Shown: positions 22,116 through 30,241, counted from the first letter of the stretch. The stretch is 39,599 nucleotides of DNA from Hyphomicrobiales bacterium (GCA_900471485.1 UCEU01000037.1:1-39599), one strand, 5' to 3'. Numbers and translations are program-made. Notes: generated by a model from the letters alone, not told the origin.

Positions 22116-23260
22116 TGGCGACAAGCGATACCGGAAGGACCGCATTTCGAGACTGGGCTCCGATTGTGCTGTTCGCAGCCGTGACGATCGGTGGGATGGC
22201 ATTTATCTGGTCGGCCAAGCTGGCCGCTTGGTCCACCCTTGTCGTGACTGCGGTACCATTGGCTCTAATGGCCATTTACTTCCTGGCCTCGATAGCGCTT
22301 GCGGGCTTCCGTCTGCACAACGAGCAGGCGGGCGACAATCTCTACTACATGGGCTTCCTCTTTACGCTCTCCAGCCTTGGCGTATCGCTCTACCTATTTG
22401 CCGGTGAAACCTCTATTGAGACGATCGTCCGCAACTTCGGTATTGCGGTGACATCGACGATCGCGGGCGTGACCTTGCGCATCCTATTCAACCAGATGCG
22501 CCGCGATCCGATAGACATCGAACGCAGTGCCCGCCACGAGCTGGCTGAGATGACAAGACGCGTGCGAACCGAGCTCGACACCTCGGCGCGCGAGTTCTCC
22601 AACTATCGCCGTGTCAGCAATCAGATGTTGACGGAAGGCTTTGAAGAGATTGGCCGCCAGGCGGAGAAAAACGGCGAGGAAATCCGAAAGGTAATCGAGG
22701 CAATCTCGAAGGAGGCCATTATCCCGATCCAGGAAGCCGCAACCAAACTGTCGTCCATTATTGAGGACCACAACAGGTCGGTCACCGATCAGGCGGCGGA
22801 AGCAACAAGGAAGCTCACCGAAACGACGGACAAGCTCTCCACGATCATCGACAAGTTTGGCGTGGCCGTTGAGGGAGTCGGCACGCGCCTTGGTGAAATC
22901 AGGAAACCGGAGGACGTGATCCGGTTGGAGCTAACCCCCACGGTCGAAGCAATCAAGGACATGACCGACGCGCATTTGCGGAGGATGGAGGAGGGGATAG
23001 CTGAGACCCGTTCTCAAGCCACCAAGGTCGACGAGGCACTCAAGCCGCTCAACAGCATAGACAGAAAACTGGATCGCATTGCCGAAGCTCTTGAACGCCA
23101 AGCCGAGCCGCGTAGCTCGTCTACAGCGGATACAGACAACGTTGTTGCCGCGGTGAGCGATCAAATTGTTGCAGACGCTACGAGCAGTACATTGGAGGAT
23201 GTCGGCTCCGCGCCAACGGGTGCCGGCGCTGAACCAAAACGGCGGCTGTTCAGATGGTGA
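22115..23260 (+). CDS. MotA/ZorA-like membrane protein with long coiled-coil tail, gene 3
   Basis: 381 residues, start ATG overlapping the previous stop (TAATG). Four TM helices: about 15-34, 40-63, 76-95 (LYYMGFLFTLSSLGVSLYLF) and 103-125 (IVRNFGIAVTSTIAGVTLRI). The last two resemble the core pair of the MotA/TolQ/ExbB superfamily, where the helix with the small/Thr-rich STIAGVT face lines the proton path. Then about 200 residues of cytoplasmic coiled coil (135-335), far longer than in TolQ or ExbB and like the tail of ZorA in Zorya defence. Ends in a disordered tail (RSSSTADTD...PKRRLFRW). Likely the stator pentamer subunit of the complex (inference). Confidence 0.8.
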   Translation: MATSDTGRTAFRDWAPIVLFAAVTIGGMAFIWSAKLAAWSTLVVTAVPLALMAIYFLASIALAGFRLHNEQAGDNLYYMGFLFTLSSLGVSLYLFAGETSIETIVRNFGIAVTSTIAGVTLRILFNQMRRDPIDIERSARHELAEMTRRVRTELDTSAREFSNYRRVSNQMLTEGFEEIGRQAEKNGEEIRKVIEAISKEAIIPIQEAATKLSSIIEDHNRSVTDQAAEATRKLTETTDKLSTIIDKFGVAVEGVGTRLGEIRKPEDVIRLELTPTVEAIKDMTDAHLRRMEEGIAETRSQATKVDEALKPLNSIDRKLDRIAEALERQAEPRSSSTADTDNVVAAVSDQIVADATSSTLEDVGSAPTGAGAEPKRRLFRW

Positions 23261-24195
23261 CTCGAGTGGAAGCGAGCCCCAAGCTCGAACACAAGGGCTA
23301 CAACCGCGGCCTCATCCTTGGCCTCACCATGGCCGAATCCATGCTTCTGCTCGTTTTTTGCCTTCTGCTGGTAGCTGCGGCGATGATCACCGCCGAGCGC
23401 AAGCAGCGCACGGCCGCCGAACAGCGGCTGGTTCAGCTGGAAACACAGAACAAGGAGTTGTCGGCACAGCTTGTCGAGGCGCAGTCGAAGCTTGGTTCGC
23501 ATATGACGCCATCTGACCGCGCCAAGTTCGAGAGCGAATGGCGTGAACTGGTGTCTGCTCGCCAGACCATAGACAGGCTCAAGATGAATGACGCGAGTCC
23601 GGCCGATCTTGAAAAGCTCGCGGCCGTCGCGAAGGTCCTCGCCAAGAACAACGTGTCCCTCGACCAAGCGCCGGGGAAACTGGAGGAGATGCTCAAGGGC
23701 AACATCCAACCGCACGAGTGGCCTCCAATTATCAATCTCTCTGAAGCCGGGGGCTACTACTTCACGTCGGGGAGCGCTGCGCTGACACCTGAGTTTGAGG
23801 GCAAACTCGAGACTTCGATCGCTGACCAGATCGCCGACAACCTCGATCGCTACAAGGTCGACGTGGTCGAGGTGATCGGTCACACTGACGAGCAACGTGT
23901 CGCCAGGAGCACCTCCAACCTCGACGACGCGTCGATCGGTGTCATCGACGGGCGGCTTCCGGTCGACGCTCTCCAGCCGGCGGACAACGCCGGACTTGGG
24001 CTTGCCCGGGCAATCGCGGTTGCGAATGTCTTGAAGGCCAATGCAAATCTCAAAGACGTCACGGTGTTACCGATGTCGGCCGCCCAGCTCGTCGTCCCAG
24101 GTGACAAGCTCACTGCGGGGCAGGCAGGGGATGTTCAAGAGCGTCGACGCATTGAAATTCGAATACGCAGACGTGCGGAATCGCTCCAGCCCTGA
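23254..24195 (+). CDS. MotB/ZorB-like protein with OmpA peptidoglycan-binding domain, gene 4
   Basis: 313 residues, start overlapping gene 3 by 7 bp. A short basic N-terminus, then one TM helix at about 19-43 (LILGLTMAESMLLLVFCLLL) carrying an acidic residue, Glu28, where MotB/TolR/ExbD/ZorB have the proton-carrying Asp. A coiled coil follows (50-85), a linker helix, and at 165-305 an OmpA-like domain: YYFTSGSAALTPEFEGKLET, VEVIGHTDEQ, NAGLGLARAIAVANVL and RRIEIRIRR. That domain binds meso-DAP peptidoglycan and would anchor the complex to the cell wall. With no flagellar genes near, it is a non-flagellar stator-like partner of gene 3. Confidence 0.87.
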   Translation: MVTRVEASPKLEHKGYNRGLILGLTMAESMLLLVFCLLLVAAAMITAERKQRTAAEQRLVQLETQNKELSAQLVEAQSKLGSHMTPSDRAKFESEWRELVSARQTIDRLKMNDASPADLEKLAAVAKVLAKNNVSLDQAPGKLEEMLKGNIQPHEWPPIINLSEAGGYYFTSGSAALTPEFEGKLETSIADQIADNLDRYKVDVVEVIGHTDEQRVARSTSNLDDASIGVIDGRLPVDALQPADNAGLGLARAIAVANVLKANANLKDVTVLPMSAAQLVVPGDKLTAGQAGDVQERRRIEIRIRRRAESLQP

Positions 24196-24212
24196 TCAAA
24201 CTTCTTCGAGCG

Positions 24213-24237
24213 GGAACAATTTGGCCGCAGCCTCATT
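24213..24237 (+). promoter_or_regulatory. Weak EcfG-like promoter
   Basis: GGAAC (24213-24217), 16 bp, CATT (24234-24237), 40 bp before the gene at 24278. Perfect -35; -10 has A for G. Confidence 0.4.
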
Positions 24238-24277
24238 TGACGTCGTGATTTCACGTCGCGCTGAACGGAGCTTGAAA

Positions 24278-24466
24278 ATGTCCCGTAATGATAGTGGCAG
24301 CACCCAATCCCCTACCGCCGAAACCAAGAATTCAAACCGGCAGTTCGCTCAAGGCGGCAATCCCGACTACGTCCAGACAACGCCGGAGACCAGCGTCGTT
24401 CCCGAGAACCGTGAGGTCGATGACCTTACGCTGATGATGCTGCAGGCGAGGGAAGGGCGCGCCTAA
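24278..24466 (+). CDS. Small disordered hypothetical protein (62 aa)
   Basis: ATG with GGAG upstream. A Ser/Thr/Asn/Gln-rich product (NDSGSTQSPTAETKNSNRQF) with a short C-terminal helix (EVDDLTLMMLQAREGRA) and no membrane segment. Unrecognised. It lies 82 bp after the stator-like operon but has its own promoter-like motif, so it may not belong to it. Confidence 0.62.
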   Translation: MSRNDSGSTQSPTAETKNSNRQFAQGGNPDYVQTTPETSVVPENREVDDLTLMMLQAREGRA

Positions 24467-24570
24467 GCCACCGTCTTCAAGAGCGCGAAACTTGGGGTTC
24501 AAGAAAATGCGGCGACGCTGCATCTTTTTCCGAGCTTGGACGTTCTCTTCGCGCAATCGAGGAAACATCC

Positions 24571-24747
24571 ATGACCGAGAATTCGGCACGAGGCCTTCAA
24601 CCTGAGAAGGCAAGCACCAGCACAGTGAAGCAGCCACAGCTTTCCCCACGCGATTACTTGATAAACGAGCGACGTCGACGCGAAGCGATCGCCGATCGTC
24701 AACGCATCGCGCGACTGCAAGCTCAGGATCAGGGACGTCAACTCTAG
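24571..24747 (+). CDS. Small basic helical hypothetical protein (58 aa)
   Basis: ATG with GAGGAAA upstream. The N-terminal third is polar; the rest is one very basic helix (DYLINERRRREAIADRQRIA, then RLQAQDQGRQL). Could bind nucleic acid or acidic surfaces, but nothing identifies it. Same strand as its neighbours, separated by about 100 bp from the previous gene. Confidence 0.6.
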   Translation: MTENSARGLQPEKASTSTVKQPQLSPRDYLINERRRREAIADRQRIARLQAQDQGRQL

Positions 24748-24809
24748 TCGTGTGGGCTGGGCCCCGACGTCTCGGTTGACGTTATCGCTTCGCATAGATT
24801 GAGAACCGC

Positions 24810-25568
24810 ATGGCGAGCAGCAGATCGAAATCCACGTGCCAAGTTGCGGTCGCGCTCACAATCGCATTGAGCTGTGCAAATGCCAACGCAGAGGAGGCGG
24901 TCGGGCAACAGGATACCACCTCTCCCCCCGAGCCCGCGGCTACCTCGGGGGCTCCGCTACAACGACCGGCCGTCAGGCCTACGCACCTCGTGATCTTCCT
25001 TCATGGCTTTCGAGGTTCTGGCTCTGTGATGGCACCGTTTGGCACCTCGTGGAAGAGAGTTCTGGGAGGGACGAAATTCGTCTCGCCCGATGCTCCATTC
25101 CGCAATCGCGGGGGCGGCCGAGAGTGGTTTGATGTCGATGACCAAGTCCTTCGCCCCGACCGCATTGCGGGCGCTCGGCGAGCTTTCGACGATTTGGTCC
25201 GGGATATCGTTGAACGAGAGGGTTTCGAGAACGATCTCGATAAGGTGGCTTTTGTCGGTGTGTCGCAAGGCGCAATCATGGGGCTCGATGCTATCGCGTC
25301 CGGTCGGTGGAAGGTCGGCGCGGTCGTCAGTTTCGCCGGGCTTCTCCCACTTCCGCCGAAGGCGTCCGCGAACGCAACCCCGGTACTTCTACTGCATGGG
25401 GGCGCGGATCGAAGAATTCCGGCGACGGCGTCGGTCGCCGCGGCGAACCAGCTGAAATCCGCTGGTTTCGATGTGACCGTGGAAGTCGTTCCAGGCGTGG
25501 GTCACACAATATCTCACGAGGAAGCTTCAAAAGCACTGCGCTTCCTAGCTGAACACTTTGCATCATAG
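24810..25568 (+). CDS. Secreted alpha/beta-hydrolase (phospholipase/carboxylesterase type)
   Basis: 252 residues. Signal peptide 1-27 (VAVALTIALSCANANA-EE), a Pro/Ala-rich linker, then an alpha/beta-hydrolase of the Abhydrolase_2 family: oxyanion-hole motif FLHGFRGSG (64-71), nucleophile elbow GVSQG with Ser152, Asp200 in LLHGGADRRIP and His232 in GVGHTIS. The triad is complete. Such enzymes hydrolyse short acyl esters; the signal peptide puts this one in the periplasm. The next gene follows after 18 bp and is probably co-transcribed. Confidence 0.88.
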   Translation: MASSRSKSTCQVAVALTIALSCANANAEEAVGQQDTTSPPEPAATSGAPLQRPAVRPTHLVIFLHGFRGSGSVMAPFGTSWKRVLGGTKFVSPDAPFRNRGGGREWFDVDDQVLRPDRIAGARRAFDDLVRDIVEREGFENDLDKVAFVGVSQGAIMGLDAIASGRWKVGAVVSFAGLLPLPPKASANATPVLLLHGGADRRIPATASVAAANQLKSAGFDVTVEVVPGVGHTISHEEASKALRFLAEHFAS

Positions 25569-25586
25569 GAAAACCGGAGGACGATC

Positions 25587-25835
25587 ATGAATTTGAAGCA
25601 TACTAATGTTGCCAACACCACGTCTGGCACCGTGACGGTAGAATTCCATGGTGAGGGAAATGAACTGATCACAGTTCGAATGGCCGCGGATCAAGAGATC
25701 GATGAAAGAAGTTCAATTCTTCGCGCCAAGGCGATGATGGTCCAGCTCGCCGCGTTCGACGATAACGCCCAGGCCGAGGCTGTCGTAGGCGAGGGTGATA
25801 GTATCGGAAGCATACTTGCGAACGAAGACGAGTAA
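25587..25835 (+). CDS. Small conserved-looking hypothetical protein (82 aa)
   Basis: ATG with CGGAGGACG upstream, 18 bp after the hydrolase stop, so one operon. The product has a beta-rich first half (SGTVTVEFHGEGNELITVRM), a helix (RSSILRAKAMMVQLAAF) and an acidic tail. Cytosolic; family not recognised. Confidence 0.7.
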   Translation: MNLKHTNVANTTSGTVTVEFHGEGNELITVRMAADQEIDERSSILRAKAMMVQLAAFDDNAQAEAVVGEGDSIGSILANEDE

Positions 25836-25951
25836 TCAACGCTGGCCGACTATGTAATTTAACAGGGTCCAGCGCGTCGGATTGAAGGCTCTGGCTTGAG
25901 TTGCAGAGGAAGTTGTCTCACTTCGGCCAAGTTGGAAAGCGACGGGCTGTT

Positions 25952-25976
25952 TGAACGAATAGTCATGGATGGCGTT
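25952..25976 (+). promoter_or_regulatory. EcfG-like promoter for DUF992 gene
   Basis: TGAAC (25952-25956), 16 bp, CGTT (25973-25976), 30 bp before the ATG at 26007. Confidence 0.5.
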
Positions 25977-26006
25977 TCTTGTACGGAATCAACAAAGGAC
26001 CTCGAA

Positions 26007-26528
26007 ATGAGAAACGCTATCCTAATTACCGCAGTAGCTTCGATTGCCCTTGTGTCGCAAGTAAACGCGGCCTCAATGCACAAACAAGCCAAACATCCCG
26101 CGCAGCACATTACCGCTACCGAGCCGAAAGAACGACTGGGGACGCTTTCTTGTGAAGTCGCAGGCGGGATGGGAATGATCATCGGATCGAGTAAAGCCGT
26201 CACGTGCAGCTTCAAGCAGCGCACGGGCAAGATCGAGCGCTACACTGGAACAATCGGAAAGCTCGGCGTCGACGTCGGCATCACAGGCAAATCATACCTG
26301 AGCTGGATCGTCGTTAACACAGCGCCGACGCGAGTTGGCGATGGAGCGCTGGCTGGAACTTATGTCGGTGCATCCGCTGGAGCATCTGTCGGCGTTGGGC
26401 TGGGCGCAAACGCCCTAGTTGGCGGCAACTCCAAGAACTACGCGCTGCAGCCGCTGAGCGGCGAGGCCAACACTGGTCTTAATGTGGCCGCAGGCGTGTC
26501 TCGCCTCAAGCTCACCGCCAGCCGCTGA
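26007..26528 (+). CDS. DUF992 family secreted protein
   Basis: 173 residues. The start at 26007 (AAAGGA upstream) gives a clean signal peptide, MRNAILITAVASIALVSQVNA; the longer frame does not. The mature protein has the DUF992 features: RLGTLSCEVAGGMGMIIGSS, VTCSFKQRTGKIERYTGTI, a conserved Cys pair, a Gly/Ala-rich segment (LAGTYVGASAGASVGVGLGA) and GGNSKNYALQPLS. Periplasmic or outer-membrane associated, function unknown, common in alphaproteobacteria. EcfG-like promoter upstream. Confidence 0.88.
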   Translation: MRNAILITAVASIALVSQVNAASMHKQAKHPAQHITATEPKERLGTLSCEVAGGMGMIIGSSKAVTCSFKQRTGKIERYTGTIGKLGVDVGITGKSYLSWIVVNTAPTRVGDGALAGTYVGASAGASVGVGLGANALVGGNSKNYALQPLSGEANTGLNVAAGVSRLKLTASR

Positions 26529-26682
26529 TCTTCACGAGCAGGTGGGGCAACCAGCTCTGCCTGCTCGATCTTGAGTCTACGTAATATTACTGCGCCAAGA
26601 AGCTATTCGTCGTGCGTGCGTCATCCCGTGTCCTCCGGCGGTGGAGTAATCTCGGTGACGAAGCGCGACGGACAACATCCGC

Positions 26683-26919
26683 TCAGCCAAGGCGAATAAC
26701 TGCTCTGAACGGAAGAATGCTTACTATCGTGCCATCTTCGCGAGTGATTTCGAACTGCTGAACAAGTGGCGTGTCTCCCGAGACAACGGCGTCAAGCACC
26801 ATTTCTCGAACGGCGTTGGACGCGTCGAGAACCGCTAGGTCGTCCGACTTGAAATCTGCGCCGACCTCATCCAATTCAAGGATGCCGTCGGTCCGCAGGT
26901 GAAAAAAGTATTGGGTCAA
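26683..26919 (-). CDS. DUF6894-like small protein (78 aa)
   Basis: TTG start at 26917-26919 preceded by GCGGAGGACC, a strong site, and giving the family-like opening TQYFFHLRTDGILELDEVGA. Continues AVLDASNAVREMVLDAVV and ends with FEITREDGTIVSILPF. The Q/RYFFH start, the aspartate/glutamate-rich second strand and a closing DG-turn before a VPF-like strand are typical of DUF6894, a small family common in rhizobia and sphingomonads; function unknown. Confidence 0.75.
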   Translation of the reverse strand: MTQYFFHLRTDGILELDEVGADFKSDDLAVLDASNAVREMVLDAVVSGDTPLVQQFEITREDGTIVSILPFRAVIRLG

Positions 26920-27040
26920 ATCCGGTCCTCCGCAACATCGTTTCCGCAGGGGCATGCCAGGAGATGTTGCGCGTTGACCGTGCCCTCACTCGGCGCTTCC
27001 GTCGGCAGCTCAATCGGCATTGCTTAACCGACTGAGCCAA

Positions 27041-27394
27041 TTAACGTTTCACATCGCCAGATTGTTTCGCGGTGAATGAACAATCCTGTAGATGGGCATA
27101 CCAGTCAGCGTACGGAGTGTTTCGGGCAAGGTAGCGATTGTAGTCGGGAGCGCCGTCGTCCCACCATGGAGTTCCCCGCTCGCCAAGCGCTACTTTTGTT
27201 TGGTTGACCCGCTTACGGGCGTCAGCCATCTCGCGGCTGCCCGCTTTTGCATCGCGAACGGACCGACGCGCCGCCATGAGCTCGGCCACCAGGCGATCAT
27301 GGGTTTCTTGGTCGAGCGCAGGGTTGCACTGCCGCCACAGGCGGCCCCGCACTACAAAGTATCGCTTATCAGGTGTTGTCGGGTACTCAGGCAA
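27041..27394 (-). CDS. Conserved hypothetical protein (117 aa)
   Basis: TTG start with TAGGAAT upstream. Begins PEYPTTPDKRYFVVRGRLWR, continues with a helical pair (LVAELMAARRSVRDAKAGSR, then RVNQTKVALGERGTPWWDDG) and ends NRYLARNTPYADWYAHL. This set of motifs is widespread as a hypothetical protein in alphaproteobacteria; I know no function. The basic helices and Trp/Tyr-rich end suggest a soluble protein. A hairpin with one mismatch (27008-27034) follows the stop. Confidence 0.78.
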   Translation of the reverse strand: MPEYPTTPDKRYFVVRGRLWRQCNPALDQETHDRLVAELMAARRSVRDAKAGSREMADARKRVNQTKVALGERGTPWWDDGAPDYNRYLARNTPYADWYAHLQDCSFTAKQSGDVKR

Positions 27395-27859
27395 ACCGAA
27401 TTCCTATTTCAACTCCCAGCGACAACTGCCGCCGGCCGCCGTATCGATGATGTCTGACGGCTCCTTTAATCGAATTTGTGTCGAAACTAGCGATCAGCCG
27501 CCAATGCCAGCGCTTAGCTTCGATGATTGGCCGGATTACCGACAACTTCGGCCATAACAGAACGATCGGTTACGGGAGCGCTCGCGGATGTGGGGCCTGT
27601 CGCGGAGGTGATCTCAAGTAGCTATTGTGAAGCGCAGCAGGTGATGCCTGCGACAATGCTGCGATTGCTTTGCGTCAATGTTCACGGGCTGACCAGCCAC
27701 CATTTCGAGGCAACCGTCGCTTCGAGTACAGAATCGCTTATTCGCTTTGCCACGGAAAACTGCAGTTTCCCCAGGCGTGCACGTTCGACTAAATCAGCAG
27801 GGGCCTTCCGGGGAGAGCGGGGCGGCGGTTATCAAGCCGCCCCTCGATTTTACTGGATA
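27395..27859. other. 465-bp intergenic region
   Basis: No supported gene; plus-strand frames lack ribosome binding sites and coding character. The right end holds the hairpin at 27819. Confidence 0.45.
27819..27843. terminator. Hairpin next to the small membrane gene
   Basis: GGGGCGGC, nine-base loop, GCCGCCCC: eight perfect pairs, followed on the plus strand by TCGATTTT. It lies 16 bp past the stop of the minus-strand gene at 27860. Confidence 0.5.
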
Positions 27860-28039
27860 TTAAAGTGGGGGCGCTGCGCCGCCGTGCAAGGCACCGAGAA
27901 GCCACAACACGATCAGGATTATCACTAGAAGACCGAGCACGCCTCCTAAGCCCCGGCCGCCGTATCGACCATGTGCGTAGTATCCGCCGCCACCGCCCAG
28001 CAACACTACAAGAATGACAATGATCAGAATAGTTCCCAT
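27860..28039 (-). CDS. Small Gly-rich two-TM protein (DUF3309-like, 59 aa)
   Basis: ATG at 28037-28039. TM1 at residues 2-15 (GTILIIVILVVLLGG), a Gly/Tyr loop (GGGYYAHGRYGGRGLGG), TM2 at 34-50 (VLGLLVIILIVLWLLGALHG). This small hairpin with a Gly-rich turn resembles DUF3309 membrane proteins. The ribosome binding site is weak (GTGAG). Likely an inner-membrane stress micro-protein; function unknown. Confidence 0.65.
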   Translation of the reverse strand: MGTILIIVILVVLLGGGGGYYAHGRYGGRGLGGVLGLLVIILIVLWLLGALHGGAAPPL

Positions 28040-28196
28040 GATTTTCTCACTTCTGGTTGCGTCCTGAAAACAAAATCAGGTCCAACAAGCAGTTAGAGCG
28101 GCCTTCGTGTTTTTCGACTGGCGAAAGCAAAAAACTAAACTTTTGGTTGCTGTTACGTGGTGTCCATGAACATTGCGTGCGCACCTTTGAAGAAGT

Positions 28197-28221
28197 GGAA
28201 CGAATTGGTTTTCTGAAGGTT
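28197..28221 (+). promoter_or_regulatory. EcfG-type stress promoter for CsbD gene
   Basis: GGAAC (28197-28201), 16 bp, GGTT (28218-28221), 43 bp before the CsbD start. Confidence 0.65.
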
Positions 28222-28264
28222 CTCCTGCAATCGAAGCAATCAAGTTTCGCTAAGGAGAATTCAA

Positions 28265-28456
28265 ATGGGCAGCACGGCCGACAAGGTAAGTGGCAAGGCA
28301 AACGAACTCGCAGGCAAGGCTCGTCAAGGCGTCGGCAAGGCGGTCGACGACAAGGAAATGCAGGCAAAGGGATTGGCTCAAGAGGCCAAAGGCGACGCCC
28401 AGCAAGCCAAGGGCGAGGCAAAGGAAGCCGTGAAAAAGGTAGTCGACAAAGCATAA
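28265..28456 (+). CDS. CsbD family stress protein
   Basis: 63 residues, ATG with AAGGAGAA upstream. Opening GSTADKVSGKANELAGKARQ and the repeated AKG-AK-EA-GDAQQAKGEAKEA pattern are the CsbD signature. CsbD is a general-stress protein of sigma-B or EcfG regulons; biochemical role unknown. It has a strong EcfG-type promoter and a strong terminator, so it is a single-gene unit. Confidence 0.92.
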   Translation: MGSTADKVSGKANELAGKARQGVGKAVDDKEMQAKGLAQEAKGDAQQAKGEAKEAVKKVVDKA

Positions 28457-28469
28457 TGCCAGTCGACCG

Positions 28470-28505
28470 AACAAGGCCCGCCAGCGCTACCCGGCGGGCC
28501 TTGTT
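28470..28505 (+). terminator. Intrinsic terminator after CsbD
   Basis: AACAAGGCCCGCC, ten-base loop, GGCGGGCCTTGTT: thirteen perfect pairs, 13 bp past the stop, with a short T-rich tail. Confidence 0.75.
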
Positions 28506-28758
28506 GTATTCCACCCGGAGATATTCAACGGGATTTTCGCAATCTGTGTGATTACCCTAAAGACGTAGCCTCTCATGCCGCAACCCTTCTTGGTGCTGGG
28601 TGTTTCTATCTCTGCCGAACCCCACGTCCGTGATCCTGTTCGGACGGTCGGCCACAAGAGGAGGGTCTGCGCGAGTGCGGCCCTCCTCGCCAAGCAATCA
28701 TCGCCTGCTACGGAACTAAATTTTCGTGCGCGACTTTCTCCACGACTGGAGATTGACA

Positions 28759-28905
28759 ATGAAGTTTCAAAGTAAGCCTCCCGCTGACCTGCGCACCACT
28801 CCACGGCGGTACAGCCGATCGAGGAGCCTCTGGGTCGAGTTCTTGTCTGTGGGTGTCGTCGCTGCCGTGGCGATATATGCATGGGCCAGTTTCAATGGCG
28901 CATGA
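28759..28905 (+). CDS. Small single-TM protein (48 aa)
   Basis: ATG with GGAGATT upstream. A basic N-terminal half (SKPPADLRTTPRRYSRSRSL) precedes one TM helix at about 25-43 (VEFLSVGVVAAVAIYAWASF). Its end overlaps the start of the L,D-transpeptidase gene by 11 bp, so it is probably translated with it. Unrecognised; perhaps an accessory of the envelope enzyme. Confidence 0.62.
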   Translation: MKFQSKPPADLRTTPRRYSRSRSLWVEFLSVGVVAAVAIYAWASFNGA

Positions 28906-30016
28906 TCTCAAACGTCGTGCTGCACGTGCTATCCTGCTGCAATCGAGCGGAAATACGCCTCAAGCCTGCATACCACGCATCAATGCAAGATCGTCGCGTC
29001 ACCACGTAGCATTCGCGGGACTAACATCATTAAAATCCATCATCAGATTGGCAGGACTGTGCGCGTGTATCTCACCGATTTTGGGTGGAGTCGCCTATGC
29101 CGAAGACTTGTCCCGTGACGCAATCAATACGATCGATCTAGCATCGGTATCGGCCGAACAAATTGAACAGGACGGTAAGCGGCCCAATCCTGCGTTCGTT
29201 CGGCTGCAGGTATTACTTGACCGTGCTGGCGCGTCGCCCGGAGTTATTGACGGGTTGCCAGGCGAAAACGTCCGAAAGGCCATTGCGGGCTTCGAGCTTA
29301 TGCGGGGCCTGTCAGTCGATGGGAAGCTTGACGCGGACATTGTCTCTCAGTTGAACGACGGACAGCCTGTCATCGGGCCTTATATCATAGCGCCTGATGA
29401 CAGTGCTGATATCGTACCCGAAATCCCAAAAGACTATGCTGATCAAGCCAAAATGGAGCACTTGGGCTACACCAGTGTTGCAGAAAAACTGGCCGAGCGG
29501 TTTCACATGGACGTCGACCTTTTGCGGACGCTCAATCCAACAGCCCAGTTCTTGCCAGGGGAGACGCTGGATGTTGCGGTTGTCGGCGCTCCTCGTACAG
29601 GAAACGTGAAACGCATTGAGGCCCATCGCAAGGAAGGCCAGATTATTGCCTTCAACGAGGATGGCGCAGTGTTCGCCGTCTATCCCGCGACAATTGGCAG
29701 CGAAGATAATCCGTCTCCATCTGGCAAACATAAGGTCAACGGCGTCGCCCGCAATCCGCCCTATGTTTACAACCCCAAAATCAACTTCCAACAGGGTAAG
29801 AACAAAAAGAAGCTTACGCTTCCAAGCGGCCCAAACAATCCTGTGGGAACCGTCTGGATTGATCTGTCCGAGCCGACCTACGGAATTCACGGCACTCCAG
29901 AGCCTTCGCTTATCGACAAAGCTGGCTCCCATGGATGTGTTCGTTTGACCAACTGGGACGTCGAGGAATTGAGCAGCATGGTTAGACCCGGGGTCATTGT
30001 CGACTTCGACAAGTGA
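28895..30016 (+). CDS. L,D-transpeptidase (YkuD) with peptidoglycan-binding domain
   Basis: 373 residues from ATG 28895, which overlaps the previous stop. A long basic N-terminus precedes a signal-like segment (IIRLAGLCACISPILGGVAYA); a later start is possible. The mature protein has a PG_binding_1-like domain (VRLQVLLDRAGASPGVIDGL, GFELMRGLSVDGKLD), a LysM-like stretch (AERFHMDVDLLRTLNP) and a C-terminal YkuD domain with YGIHGTPEP and the catalytic SHGCVRLTNWD, with His and Cys both present. It cross-links peptidoglycan stems 3-3 or attaches proteins, in the periplasm. Confidence 0.92.
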   Translation: MAHDLKRRAARAILLQSSGNTPQACIPRINARSSRHHVAFAGLTSLKSIIRLAGLCACISPILGGVAYAEDLSRDAINTIDLASVSAEQIEQDGKRPNPAFVRLQVLLDRAGASPGVIDGLPGENVRKAIAGFELMRGLSVDGKLDADIVSQLNDGQPVIGPYIIAPDDSADIVPEIPKDYADQAKMEHLGYTSVAEKLAERFHMDVDLLRTLNPTAQFLPGETLDVAVVGAPRTGNVKRIEAHRKEGQIIAFNEDGAVFAVYPATIGSEDNPSPSGKHKVNGVARNPPYVYNPKINFQQGKNKKKLTLPSGPNNPVGTVWIDLSEPTYGIHGTPEPSLIDKAGSHGCVRLTNWDVEELSSMVRPGVIVDFDK

Positions 30017-30241
30017 GCGACACGCTAAAGATTAAAGGTTGTCTGCTCGCGCAATCGGAGAGTGCGCAATGGAGAGCTCAGCCTAGATCGCGCAACGTTC
30101 TCTCTCGTGAGCCGGCGTTTAGTATACAGCGACCCTCACAAGCCGTCGCAGGCCCGCGGAGCTTTCTGCTCTTTGTTCACCCGACATGCAAACGCATGAA
30201 GGCAACATAGCTGTCGTCGGCGATCGCTCATATCTGCAACC

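Noticed and set aside
19859..24195. Reading the operon as Zorya defence or as a flagellar/Tol system
   Set aside because: MotA/B-like parts are shared, but no ZorC/D/E-type cytosolic effector, flagellar gene, TolA/B or Pal is present, and genes 1 and 2 have no counterpart in those systems.
27008..27034. Sequence resembling a tRNA D-arm on the minus strand
   Set aside because: No anticodon or T-arm can be folded around it; better explained as a hairpin after the 27041 gene.
27527..27928. 133-codon plus-strand frame
   Set aside because: No start site and no coding character; overlaps the terminator hairpin and a convincing small membrane gene on the other strand.
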